Of a stretch of DNA of 64,000 nucleotides, positions 29,076 through 36,859 are shown piece by piece; within the stretch, counting starts at the first letter, position 1, and each line of letters opens with the position of its first letter. The translations under genes were made by a program, and so were the position numbers. The notes under the pieces were generated by a model. The model worked only from the letters and a program-made list of their open reading frames with translations, was not told the origin of the DNA and ran no database searches. This DNA is from Plantactinospora sp. KBS50 (GTDB lineage: Bacteria > Actinomycetota > Actinomycetes > Mycobacteriales > Micromonosporaceae): positions 4,716,001 to 4,780,000 of the forward strand of contig NZ_CP022961.1 of NCBI RefSeq assembly GCF_002285795.1. The letters are read 5' to 3'.

Positions 29076-30578
29076 TCAACCGTCCCGGTCGGCGCCGGAT
29101 TCTCCGAACCAACGGGCCAGCCGGCCCCGCCGGCTCACCGCCCGCAACCGGTGCTCGGTCGCGTCCCGGGCCTGGGCCGTGGCCACGATCAACAGGCTGT
29201 CCCCGGCGCGCAGCCGGGTGTCCCGTCCCGGCACGAACCCGCGGCCGTCCCGCAGCACCAGCGTCACCGAGGCACCCACCGGCAGCCGCAACTCGTCCAC
29301 GTGCACGCCGGCCAGCCGGGAGCCCGGCGGGATCTCCAGTTGCAGCAGGTCGGCCCGCATCCGTTCGAGCGGCGCGGTCTCCACGTGCATCTCGGTGGCC
29401 TCCGCCGGGGCGGTCACGCGCAGCCGGCGGGCCACCGCCGGCAGCGTGCCGGCCTGCACCACCGTGAAGATCACCACCAGCACGAAGACCACATCGAACA
29501 GCCGGTCGGCGCCGGGCGAGCGCAACGACAGCGGGATGGTGGCCAGCACCACCGGCACCGCGCCGCGCAGCCCGGCCCAGGACAGGAAGGCCTGCTCCCG
29601 CAGCCGCAGCCGGAAGCCGATGGCGGAGATTGCCACCGACAGCGGGCGGGCCACCAGGATCAGGGCCAGCCCGGTCACCACCGCCGGCAGCACCGCGCCG
29701 GCCAGCCGACCGGGCGTGACCAGCAGCCCCAGCAGCACGAACAGGCCGATCTGGGCCAGCCAGGCCAGGCCGTCGGCGAACCCCAGGATGGCCTGCCGGT
29801 GCGGCAGCCGGGCGTTGCCCAGGACGACGCCGGCGGCGTACACGGCCAGGAAGCCCGAGGCGTGCAGCACGCCGGCGGCCGCGTACGCCAGCACGGTCAG
29901 CCCGATCACCGCGATCGGGTACAAGCCGGCGGCCGGCAACGCGCCGCGGCGCAGCGCCGTACGGCCGAGCAGCCCGACGAGATAGCCCACCACGGCGCCG
30001 GCCGCCAGCTCGTAGCCGAGCAGCAGCGCCTCCACCCACCAGTGCGGCGCGCCGGTGGGGTCCCGGGACAGCAGCACCACCAGCAGCACCACCGGGGCGT
30101 CGTTCATCCCGGACTCGGCCTCCAGCGTCGCCACCAGCCGGGGCGGCAGGCGCAGCCGGCGCAGCGTCGCGAAGACCGCGGCGGCGTCCGTGGAGGACAG
30201 CACCGCGCCGTACAGCAGCGCCAGCCGCCACGGCAGGTCCAGCAGCAGGTGCGCGGCCGCACCGACGGCGAGGATGCTGATCCCGACGCCGACGGTCGCC
30301 AGCGTCGCCGACATGCCCAGCACCGGGCGCAGGGTGCTCCACCGGGCCGTGAGGCCGCCCTCGGCGATGATCACGATGAGTGCGCAGAAGCCGAGGTCGC
30401 GGGTCAGCTCGGCGTCGTCGAACCGGATGCCCAGGCCGGCCTCGCCGATCGCGATGCCGAGCGCGAGGTAGACCAGCAGGCTGGGTACGCCCAGTCGGGT
30501 GGAGAGCCGGACCGCCCCCACCGCCACGAGCAGGACCAGCGCGCCGACCAGCAGCGCGACGTCCAGCGGGGCGGTCAC
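29076..30578 (-). CDS. NhaP-type K+(Na+)/H+ antiporter with TrkA-C domain
   Basis: This 500-residue membrane antiporter has about twelve hydrophobic helices (residues 5-385) of the CPA1/NhaP2 fold and a C-terminal cytoplasmic RCK_C/TrkA-C domain (about 395-475; SRLAGVHVDELRLPVGASVT and RAGDSLLIVATA). The ion-binding helix pair shows ALLYGAVLSSTDAAAVFATL and AESGMNDAPVVLLVVLL, with the TDAA and NDA acidic residues. Exchange of K+ or Na+ for H+ at the cell membrane is expected, with the RCK domain sensing a ligand such as a nucleotide. The GTG start overlaps the stop of the DUF167 gene by 4 bp. Confidence 0.9.
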   Translation of the reverse strand: MTAPLDVALLVGALVLLVAVGAVRLSTRLGVPSLLVYLALGIAIGEAGLGIRFDDAELTRDLGFCALIVIIAEGGLTARWSTLRPVLGMSATLATVGVGISILAVGAAAHLLLDLPWRLALLYGAVLSSTDAAAVFATLRRLRLPPRLVATLEAESGMNDAPVVLLVVLLSRDPTGAPHWWVEALLLGYELAAGAVVGYLVGLLGRTALRRGALPAAGLYPIAVIGLTVLAYAAAGVLHASGFLAVYAAGVVLGNARLPHRQAILGFADGLAWLAQIGLFVLLGLLVTPGRLAGAVLPAVVTGLALILVARPLSVAISAIGFRLRLREQAFLSWAGLRGAVPVVLATIPLSLRSPGADRLFDVVFVLVVIFTVVQAGTLPAVARRLRVTAPAEATEMHVETAPLERMRADLLQLEIPPGSRLAGVHVDELRLPVGASVTLVLRDGRGFVPGRDTRLRAGDSLLIVATAQARDATEHRLRAVSRRGRLARWFGESGADRDG

Positions 30579-30919
30579 GGCCGGCGGTCCGGGGCCGGTC
30601 CGTCGCGCAACGCGCGGACCCGGGCGGGCAGGTCCGGCTGCGCGCCGGCGACCCGGAACACCTTGTCCCGACTGGTGGCGCCGGTACGCAGGGTGACCGC
30701 CGATCGGCGGACGCCGAGTGCCTCGGCCAGCGCCCGGCGGGCCGCCTCGGTGGCCCGGCCGTCGACCGCGGGTGCGGTCACGGCGATCACCAGCGCCGGG
30801 CCGTGCGGACCCGGATGGGCGCCGCCCACCCGCGCCCGGGCGGATCCCGGTTTCACCCGGACGGCCACGGTGACATCGGGAGTTTCGCCCGACCGATCGG
30901 GCGTGCGGTCTGCCGGCAC
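30575..30919 (-). CDS. DUF167 (YggU-like) protein
   Basis: This 114-residue protein belongs to the DUF167/YggU family: VTVAVRVKPGSARARVGG at the start of the domain, VTAPAVDGRATEAARRALAE in the middle, and SRDKVFRVAGA near the end. The family has a small alpha/beta fold and no established role. The first 15 residues are an Asp/Arg-rich extension. GTG 30919 has no clear ribosome binding site; the gene lies 5 bp downstream of the preceding one and is coupled to the antiporter gene, so the three form an operon. Confidence 0.85.
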   Translation of the reverse strand: MPADRTPDRSGETPDVTVAVRVKPGSARARVGGAHPGPHGPALVIAVTAPAVDGRATEAARRALAEALGVRRSAVTLRTGATSRDKVFRVAGAQPDLPARVRALRDGPAPDRRP

Positions 30920-30924
30920 GGCGG

Positions 30925-31533
30925 TCAGCTACCGGAATGGCCGGTGAGCAGCGCGGTGTCCGGCTCGCAGAGCGCGCAGGGGGTGAAGCCGAACTCGACC
31001 GCGTCCCGGACCGGCAGCGGCTCGGACTCCCGCCCGGCCAGGTGGGAGCAGCCGGCCAGGTGGTAGCGGGGTCGGCCGTCGACCACGAGTACGTCGTCGG
31101 TCAGCAGTGCCACCCGGGCCGCGTCGCCGGCGTCGCGGGGCTGCACGCCCGGCTCGTCCGGCGCGTCGGATCCACCCGGCTCGTCGGACCCGCCCGGCTC
31201 GACCCGGGTCGAGTCGGCGGCGTGGGCCGGTTGCCGGGGTACGTACGCCCCGGTGGCGCCGGACCGGCGGCGCAACCGCTCGTCGCGCGGGCCGGCGGTA
31301 CCCCGCTGGCCGGCCGTGCCGGCGGTGCCTCGCGGGCCGGCCGTGCCTCGCTGACCGGCGGTGCCGGCGGTGGCGCTCTGGCCGGCGGCCTGCCGGGCAC
31401 CGGCGACCAGTGCCACGGCGGCCAGCAGACTCGCCGCGATCGAGCTGGTGAGCAGCACGCTCGACCCGCTGGCGAGCCCGATCACGAGCAGGACGACGGC
31501 GACGAGGATGAGCAGAAGGCTTCCCACTATCAC
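30925..31533 (-). CDS. Membrane protein with C-terminal HxxxC...CxxC motif
   Basis: This 202-residue protein has two hydrophobic helices at the N-terminus (about 3-21 and 28-47), a low-complexity linker made of GTAGQRGTAGPR repeats (about 55-85), an acidic segment, and a conserved-looking C-terminus YHLAGCSHLAGRESEP then EFGFTPCALCEPD. The His and Cys residues could bind a metal. Proteins with this ending are common hypotheticals in actinobacteria. The function is unknown. GTG start at 31533. It is the first gene of the run with DUF167 and the antiporter. Confidence 0.65.
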   Translation of the reverse strand: MIVGSLLLILVAVVLLVIGLASGSSVLLTSSIAASLLAAVALVAGARQAAGQSATAGTAGQRGTAGPRGTAGTAGQRGTAGPRDERLRRRSGATGAYVPRQPAHAADSTRVEPGGSDEPGGSDAPDEPGVQPRDAGDAARVALLTDDVLVVDGRPRYHLAGCSHLAGRESEPLPVRDAVEFGFTPCALCEPDTALLTGHSGS

Positions 31534-31575
31534 GGCTCACCCCCGCCGCTGCGTACCTGCATTTTGTCAATCACC

Positions 31576-31602
31576 GTCCGGTGCCCCGGCAGGGCACCGG
31601 AC
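31576..31602. terminator. Perfect 11-bp-stem hairpin between wag31 and the next gene
   Basis: GTCCGGTGCCC at 31576-31586 pairs with GGGCACCGGAC at 31592-31602 around a 5-nt loop. Confidence 0.5.
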
Positions 31603-31643
31603 GCGGTGCCGTGGCCCGCGAGGGCCACTCGTCGACCCGGCCG

Positions 31644-31667
31644 CCGGTGCCCCGGGCGGGGCACCGG
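31644..31667 (-). terminator. Hairpin just after the wag31 stop
   Basis: CCGGTGCCCC at 31644-31653 pairs with GGGGCACCGG at 31658-31667 around a 4-nt loop, 7 bp beyond the wag31 stop. It shares the CGGTGCCC/GGGCACCG core with the next hairpin, so the dcw cluster ends in two related stems. Confidence 0.55.
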
Positions 31668-31674
31668 GGTCGGC

Positions 31675-32475
31675 TCAGCGTCCGGACTCGAGGGCGCCGG
31701 AGCGCCCGCCGCCGTACGAGTTGCCGAGCCCAGCGGCGGCGAGGCTGGCGTTGCCACCGGACCGATTGCCGTCGGTCCGGCCCATCTCCACCTCAAGGCC
31801 CTGGCCACGTCCGTCGAGGTCGCGCAGCTGGCTCTCCAGGTAGGCCTTGAGCCGGGTGCGGTACTCGCGCTCGAACTGCTTGAGCTCCTCGATGTGCTTC
31901 TGCAGCGCCGTGCGCTTGGCGTCCAGGCCGCCCATCGCCTCCTGGTGCCGCTGCCGGGCGTCCCGCTCCAGCGCGTCCGCCTTGGCCCGCGCCTCCCGGG
32001 TGACCTCCTCGGCCTTCGACCGCGCCTCGGAGAGCAGCTGGTCGGCCTCGCGCCGGGCGTCCGAAACGTGGTCGTCCGCCGTCCGCTGGGCCATCATCAG
32101 CACGCGCAGCGCCTGCTGCTCGCCGTCGGCACCGCCGACCACGGCGCCCTGGGCGCGCATCTGCTCCAGCTCGACCTGCATCGCCCGGGCGGCCTGCTCC
32201 GCGGCCGCCTTGTCGCGCTGCACCCGGTCGAGCTGGGCCTTGACATCGTTGATCTCGGCCGCGAGCCGCGGGTCGGCACCGGGGCCGGCCGGCGCACCGC
32301 CGCGGCCACCGCGCTCCACCTGGGCACGCAGTTCGTTGTTTTCCTCGATCAGACGGGCCAGCTCGCGCTCGACCTCGTCCAGAAACGCGTCGACCTCTTC
32401 CTCGTCGTACCCCCGTTTGCCGATCGGTGGCTTCTTGAAGGCGACGTTGTGGACGTCGGCCGGGGTCAGCGGCAT
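31675..32475 (-). CDS. wag31: DivIVA-family polar growth protein Wag31
   Basis: Wag31/DivIVA is a coiled-coil scaffold that marks cell poles and curved membrane and directs apical wall growth in actinobacteria. The 266-residue protein opens with the membrane-binding domain [20 protein letters not shown] then [20 protein letters not shown], which is diagnostic. A Gly/Pro-rich linker (about 55-68) precedes a long coiled coil (about 70-225) with heptads rich in Ala, Glu and Arg, and a short Gly/Ser tail ends it. ATG 32475 follows GAGGAG. It is the last gene of the dcw run; two hairpins follow. Confidence 0.96.
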   Translation of the reverse strand: MPLTPADVHNVAFKKPPIGKRGYDEEEVDAFLDEVERELARLIEENNELRAQVERGGRGGAPAGPGADPRLAAEINDVKAQLDRVQRDKAAAEQAARAMQVELEQMRAQGAVVGGADGEQQALRVLMMAQRTADDHVSDARREADQLLSEARSKAEEVTREARAKADALERDARQRHQEAMGGLDAKRTALQKHIEELKQFEREYRTRLKAYLESQLRDLDGRGQGLEVEMGRTDGNRSGGNASLAAAGLGNSYGGGRSGALESGR

Positions 32476-32515
32476 CGAAACTCCTCGGGTCAGTTGCGGC
32501 CGCGTAGCACGCTGG

Positions 32516-32821
32516 TCAGCTAGTCGATGCGATCAGCGGCTGAACCACGAACCTCATCAGCACGAACAGGATAACCAGGAGCACAAGGGAGGCCAGGTCG
32601 ATGCTCACGGTACCAATTCGCAATGGCGGGATCACACGCCTCAACGCCTTGAGAGGGGGATCAGTGACGCTCCACACGGACTCCAGTCCGGCGGAGGCTG
32701 CCCGGCCGGGTTGCCAGCGGCGACCGTACTGGAGGACGGCCCCGAGCACAAACCTGGCCAAAATAACCAGCAGAAACACGTAGAGGACCAGATACAGGAC
32801 CTGGAACAAGATCGACAACAC
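32516..32821 (-). CDS. YggT-family membrane protein
   Basis: This 101-residue YggT protein has two hydrophobic helices (about 2-25 and 72-95) around a conserved polar stretch, [20 protein letters not shown] then [13 protein letters not shown]. Between sepF and wag31 this is its normal place in Gram-positive bacteria. It probably supports division or envelope assembly; in plants and cyanobacteria relatives bind haem. GTG 32821 follows GAGGGAT by 6 nt. Confidence 0.92.
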   Translation of the reverse strand: MLSILFQVLYLVLYVFLLVILARFVLGAVLQYGRRWQPGRAASAGLESVWSVTDPPLKALRRVIPPLRIGTVSIDLASLVLLVILFVLMRFVVQPLIASTS

Positions 32822-32839
32822 GGGATCCCTCGGATCGGA

Positions 32840-33547
32840 CTAACTCAGGCTGAAGAACCCGCCCTCAGCGATCTTGGCCTTGTCCTCCGCGGTGACCTGG
32901 ACGTTGGCCGGTGAGAGCAGGAACACCCGGTTGGTCACGCGCTCGATCGTACCGCGCAGGCCGAACGCCAACCCGGCGGCGAAATCCACCAGACGGCGGG
33001 CATCCGCCTCGTCCATTTCGGTGAGGTTAATGATCACCGGAACACCGTCCCGGAAATGCTCACCGATGGTGCGCGCCTCCCGGTAGGTCGTCGGGTGCAG
33101 CGTGGTGATCTGGTAGCGCTGCTCCTCCTCGGGCGGACTGACCCGGGGCTGCGGAGCGAGCGCCAGATTGTCCCGGGTGTGGTACGAGTGCGTGCTCGAC
33201 GACTCCACCGGCCGGGTGATGGACCGTACGCTGGCCCGCTCGATCCGGTCCGAGCGGTCCGAACGATCCGACCGTTCCGGGTGATCGTCGTCGGAACGGT
33301 CGAGGTCACTCAGCCGACTGGTCGGCCGGTCAGTCAGCCGACCGCGCTCGGCGGTACGGGACCGGGGCAGGCTGGCCGGCTCGTCCGGCTCGTCCTCGGC
33401 GTCGTCGTACTCCTCGCCGTACCGGCTCGACCGGTAGCGCGACTGGCGGTAGCCGGGCTTGTCGTAGCCACCGTCGTCGTCGTACCCGCGCTCGTCGTCC
33501 TCCTCGACGAGCCCGAGCCAGACGCCCGCCTTGCGCAGTGCACCCAT
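32840..33547 (-). CDS. sepF: Cell division protein SepF
   Basis: SepF binds the C-terminal tail of FtsZ and anchors the ring to the membrane; actinobacteria lack FtsA and ZipA, so it is essential there. The 235-residue protein has the N-terminal amphipathic segment ([20 protein letters not shown]), an acidic Tyr/Arg-rich linker (about 20-140) and the C-terminal beta-alpha domain with [20 protein letters not shown] and [20 protein letters not shown], then [18 protein letters not shown]. The ATG at 33547 follows GGAGGGG by 8 nt; longer in-frame reading is rejected. The linker repeats [10 protein letters not shown]. Confidence 0.95.
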   Translation of the reverse strand: MGALRKAGVWLGLVEEDDERGYDDDGGYDKPGYRQSRYRSSRYGEEYDDAEDEPDEPASLPRSRTAERGRLTDRPTSRLSDLDRSDDDHPERSDRSDRSDRIERASVRSITRPVESSSTHSYHTRDNLALAPQPRVSPPEEEQRYQITTLHPTTYREARTIGEHFRDGVPVIINLTEMDEADARRLVDFAAGLAFGLRGTIERVTNRVFLLSPANVQVTAEDKAKIAEGGFFSLS

Positions 33548-33806
33548 CGCCGCGCCCCTCCGTCCGCCGTGCGGCACGCGCCCCCGTGCCGCGTCGCTGC
33601 CCACTTGCGTGGACACCCACCGCGCCCACCGGCCCCGACCGTCGCCAGGTCGGCCCGGTCGTCCGGACCGCCCTCCCCCACGCGACGGTTCGGTCTTACC
33701 GAACCCGTCAGATCCTGCCGAACGCTGTTCCCCGGAACACCGTTCCTGCCCAACACTGTGCGATTCCGCTCGAACAACACCGGTGTAGTTCGCTGTTCGC
33801 GCCAGG
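33548..33806. promoter_or_regulatory. sepF upstream region with three inverted repeats
   Basis: This 259-bp spacer between yggS and sepF carries three separate palindromes. 33687-33705 has arms GGTTCGGT/ACCGAACC with a 3-nt loop. 33720-33745 has 12-nt arms with one mismatch (GAACGCTGTTCC against GGAACACCGTTC). 33771-33792 is a 22-bp palindrome with one mismatched pair, centred on ACACCGGTGT. GAAC/GTTC half sites recur in all of them. They look like operators or stems of a leader, and TAAGAC inside the first could be a -10 box for sepF. Confidence 0.5.
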
Positions 33807-34583
33807 CTACCGCAGCGTGGCACGCATTCCGAGCAACGCGCTGCCGACCCGTACGAGTGTCGCGCCCGCGGCCACCGCCGGCTCCAGGTCGCCGCTCATG
33901 CCCGCCGACAGCACCCCGGCGTCCGGATGCTCGGCCCGGACCGCCGCCGCGATCCCGGCCAGCCTGTCGAACGCCCGGGCCGGCTCCCAGCCCCGGGGAG
34001 CCACCGCCATCAGCCCGGCCAGCCGCAGCGCCGGCGCCCCGGCCACCGCCGCGGTCACCGCGCCCAGCCCGATGTCCGGGTCGGCGGCACCGGCCAGGGT
34101 CCCGCCCCGGTCCGGGTCGTCGTCGATGCTCACCTGCACCAGCACGTCCAGCGGCGCGTCCCGGACCTGCGCGGCGGCCTGGTCCAGGGCCACTGCCAGC
34201 CGCACGCTGTCCACCGACTGCACCACCTCGGCGTACCGGACCACCGAGCGGCACTTGTTGCGCTGCAACCGGCCCACGAAGTGCCACCGCGGCCGGGCGC
34301 CCTCGGCCGCCACCGCCGCGGCCTTGGCCGCCGCCTCCTGGTCGCGGTTCTCCCCGACGTCCGCGACGCCGAGCCGGGTCAGCAGCAGGACGTCATCGGC
34401 CGGGTAGGTCTTGGTCACCGCCACCAGGGTGACCTCGTCCGGTGCCCGGCCCGCGGCGGCGCACGCCGCCGCGATCCGGGCACGGACCCGGGCGAGGCTG
34501 TCGGTGAGTTCGGTGAGGCGGGATCCGGCCGCCGCGGCGGCCGGATCCGGGGAATCGATGGGCAACGGAGACTCAGGAACCAT
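33807..34583 (-). CDS. YggS-family PLP homeostasis protein
   Basis: YggS/PROSC proteins bind PLP without known catalysis and keep PLP and amino acid pools balanced. The 258-residue protein has the family barrel: [15 protein letters not shown] with the PLP lysine, [28 protein letters not shown], and near the end [20 protein letters not shown] then RVGSALLG. The start at 34583 lies 11 bp inside ftsZ, and the ribosome binding site is weak, so coupling to ftsZ is likely. In Streptomyces pgeF usually separates ftsZ and yggS; here it does not. Confidence 0.92.
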   Translation of the reverse strand: MVPESPLPIDSPDPAAAAAGSRLTELTDSLARVRARIAAACAAAGRAPDEVTLVAVTKTYPADDVLLLTRLGVADVGENRDQEAAAKAAAVAAEGARPRWHFVGRLQRNKCRSVVRYAEVVQSVDSVRLAVALDQAAAQVRDAPLDVLVQVSIDDDPDRGGTLAGAADPDIGLGAVTAAVAGAPALRLAGLMAVAPRGWEPARAFDRLAGIAAAVRAEHPDAGVLSAGMSGDLEPAVAAGATLVRVGSALLGMRATLR

Positions 34584-35685
34584 TCTTGAGGAAGTCGGGC
34601 ACGTCGACGTCGTCGAACAGCACCCGGCGCGGCTGCGGGGTGGGCGCGTTGGCCGGCGCCGGCGAGACCGGCGCGGCCGGTGCGGGCGCGCCGGCCGTCC
34701 CGCTCTTGCGGGTCGGCTCGGCCGCCTTGTACGCCGGTGTGCCGCCGTCGAACCCGGCCGCGATCACGGTGACCCGCACCTCGTCGCCGAGCGCGTCGTC
34801 GATGACCGCGCCGAAGATGATGTTGGCGTCCGGGTGCGCCGCGTCGGTGACCAGCTGGGCCGCGTCGTTGATCTCGAAGAGGCCCAGGTCGGAGCCGCCG
34901 GCGATGGACAGCAGCACGCCCCGCGCGCCATCCATGCTCTGCTCCAGCAGCGGGCTGGAGATGGCCGCCTCGGCCGCCTCGACGGCCCGGTTGTCGCCAC
35001 GGGCGCTGCCGATGCCCATGAGGGCGCTGCCGGCGCCGCTCATCACGCTCTTCACGTCGGCGAAGTCCAGGTTGATCAGACCGGGGGTGGTGATCAGGTC
35101 GGTGATGCCCTGGACACCGGAGAGCAGCACCTGGTCGGCCTGCCGGAAGGCGTCCATCATGCTGATCCCGCGGTCGCCGAGGGCCAGCAGCCGGTCGTTG
35201 GGGATCACGATGAGCGTGTCGCACTGGTTGCGCAGCTCCTCGATCCCGGCCTCGGCCTGCACCTGGCGCCGCTTGCCCTCGAAGGAGAACGGCCGGGTCA
35301 CCACGCCGATGGTCAGCGCGCCGAGCTTGCGGGCGATGTTGGCCACCACGGGCGCGCCGCCGGTGCCGGTGCCGCCGCCCTCCCCGCAGGTCACGAAGAC
35401 CATGTCGGCGCCCTTGAGCACCTCCTCGATCTCGTCGCGGTGGTCCTCGGCGGCGTTCTTCCCGACGTCCGGGTTGGCGCCCGCGCCGAGGCCGCGGGTC
35501 AGTTCCCGACCCACGTCGAGCTTGACGTCGGCGTCGCTCATCAGCAGCGCCTGCGCGTCGGTGTTGATCGCGATGAACTCGACGCCCTTGAGCCCAACCT
35601 CGATCATGCGGTTGACGGCGTTGACACCGCCCCCACCGATGCCGACGACCTTGATGACCGCCAGGTAGTTGTGCGGAGGTGTCAT
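34573..35685 (-). CDS. ftsZ: Cell division GTPase FtsZ
   Basis: FtsZ, the tubulin-like GTPase that forms the division ring, 370 residues. GTP-binding motifs: [20 protein letters not shown] near the N-terminus and [19 protein letters not shown] (GGGTGTG at 103-109). The T7 loop follows in the region [20 protein letters not shown]. The C-terminal peptide [10 protein letters not shown] is the conserved SepF/FtsW contact. The ATG at 35685 follows GGAAAGGACC. A promoter-like region with a 13-bp palindrome lies upstream. Confidence 0.98.
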   Translation of the reverse strand: MTPPHNYLAVIKVVGIGGGGVNAVNRMIEVGLKGVEFIAINTDAQALLMSDADVKLDVGRELTRGLGAGANPDVGKNAAEDHRDEIEEVLKGADMVFVTCGEGGGTGTGGAPVVANIARKLGALTIGVVTRPFSFEGKRRQVQAEAGIEELRNQCDTLIVIPNDRLLALGDRGISMMDAFRQADQVLLSGVQGITDLITTPGLINLDFADVKSVMSGAGSALMGIGSARGDNRAVEAAEAAISSPLLEQSMDGARGVLLSIAGGSDLGLFEINDAAQLVTDAAHPDANIIFGAVIDDALGDEVRVTVIAAGFDGGTPAYKAAEPTRKSGTAGAPAPAAPVSPAPANAPTPQPRRVLFDDVDVPDFLKNGS

Positions 35686-35727
35686 CGGGGTCCTTTCCTT
35701 CGAGCTCGGCTAGGGCAAAACCCTCAC

Positions 35728-35755
35728 CCTCTACTAGAGGCTTAGAGTTATGTCA
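35728..35755 (-). promoter_or_regulatory. Putative ftsZ promoter with an operator-like palindrome
   Basis: On the minus strand TTGACA begins near 35755 and a 17-bp spacer leads to TAGAGG. The -10 side is embedded in the 13-bp palindrome CCTCTACTAGAGG (35728-35740, plus-strand reading). The ftsZ start is about 42 nt downstream. Confidence 0.5.
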
Positions 35756-35833
35756 ACCACTGATCCTCTCGGGGCAACGTAAGCGCCGTTCTGGCAGCAA
35801 CCAAGGACCCTTCGCGGCGTGTCGCCGCGCCGG

Positions 35834-36859
35834 CTACCGGATGGTCACCACATCCGGCGCGCTCACATCGATGGTGTTTCCCGAATGGGCCAGCAACGAG
35901 GCCGCCACCCGGGCCTTCACCTCGCTCTGCGACGGGTCGCCCCAGATGATCGTCCGGCCGTCGGTCAGCAGCAGGGTGATCCGCGCCGGACTCGCCGCAC
36001 CCACCTCGGCCACCTGCTCCCGCAGCTCCCTGGGCAGGGCACCGAAGACCTGCGTGGCCGCCCGGGTCGCCGCATCGTCGGGTCCGGGCGCGTCGATCCG
36101 CGCCAGCGGCAGCCCGTCCGGGCGGGCCGGCAGCCACTCGAAGACCACACCGGCGCCGTCCAGCACCGCGAAGCCGTTGTCGTGCGGCACGGCCAGCGTC
36201 GGCGTCCGCTCGACGATCTCCACCACCAGGGTGTCCGGCCAGGACCGGTGCACGCTGACCTGGCGCACCGCCGGCAGCGCGCCGACCCGGCGGCGCACCG
36301 CCGCCAGGTCGACCCGGGCCAGCGGGCTGCCCTCGGGCACCGCCGCCGCCGTGCGCACCTGCGCCACGGTCAGCACGCCCGTGCCGGCCACCCGGACCTG
36401 CGCCACGCCGAAGACCCCGGTGCCCAGCACCAGCCAGCCGCCGAGGGCCGCCAGCACCAGCACCCCGGCCAGCACCGCCCAGGGCGCCGCGGCGCGCAGC
36501 CGGCGGCGCCGCGCCCGTTGCATGAAGCGGCGGGCGGAGGCGGGCACCGCGTCGTTCCCGGCCCGTACCAGCCGCCACCGCCGGGCGGTCCCGGCCGCGG
36601 CGCCGCGGGCCGCGCCGGCACGGCCGTCGGAGGCCCCGCGACCGCGGGCGGCGCCGGCACGGCCGTCGGACGGCCCGGCGCCGCGGTCCGGATCCGGACC
36701 GTCGCCGTTGGCGGGCGGGCGGGCCACCGAGAGCCGGGCGCCGGTCCGGCCGGCCGGACCCCGCGCGGAGCGACCCGGCGCACCCGGGCCGGCCCCGGAC
36801 CGGGGCGTCCCGGTCCCCCGCGACCCGCCCGGTGTCCGGCCGCGGCCGGTCGGGCTCAT
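35834..36859 (-). CDS. ftsQ: Cell division protein FtsQ
   Basis: FtsQ (DivIB) is a single-pass membrane protein that recruits FtsB/FtsL and controls septal wall synthesis. The 341-residue protein has a long Arg/Gly/Ala-rich cytoplasmic N-terminus (about 1-120; with SDGRAGAARGRG-type duplications), one transmembrane helix (about 124-145: APWAVLAGVLVLAALGGWLV) and an external POTRA domain starting VFGVAQVRVAGTGVLTVAQV. The N-terminus is roughly twice the usual length. The ATG overlaps the murC stop as ATGA. Confidence 0.93.
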   Translation of the reverse strand: MSPTGRGRTPGGSRGTGTPRSGAGPGAPGRSARGPAGRTGARLSVARPPANGDGPDPDRGAGPSDGRAGAARGRGASDGRAGAARGAAAGTARRWRLVRAGNDAVPASARRFMQRARRRRLRAAAPWAVLAGVLVLAALGGWLVLGTGVFGVAQVRVAGTGVLTVAQVRTAAAVPEGSPLARVDLAAVRRRVGALPAVRQVSVHRSWPDTLVVEIVERTPTLAVPHDNGFAVLDGAGVVFEWLPARPDGLPLARIDAPGPDDAATRAATQVFGALPRELREQVAEVGAASPARITLLLTDGRTIIWGDPSQSEVKARVAASLLAHSGNTIDVSAPDVVTIR

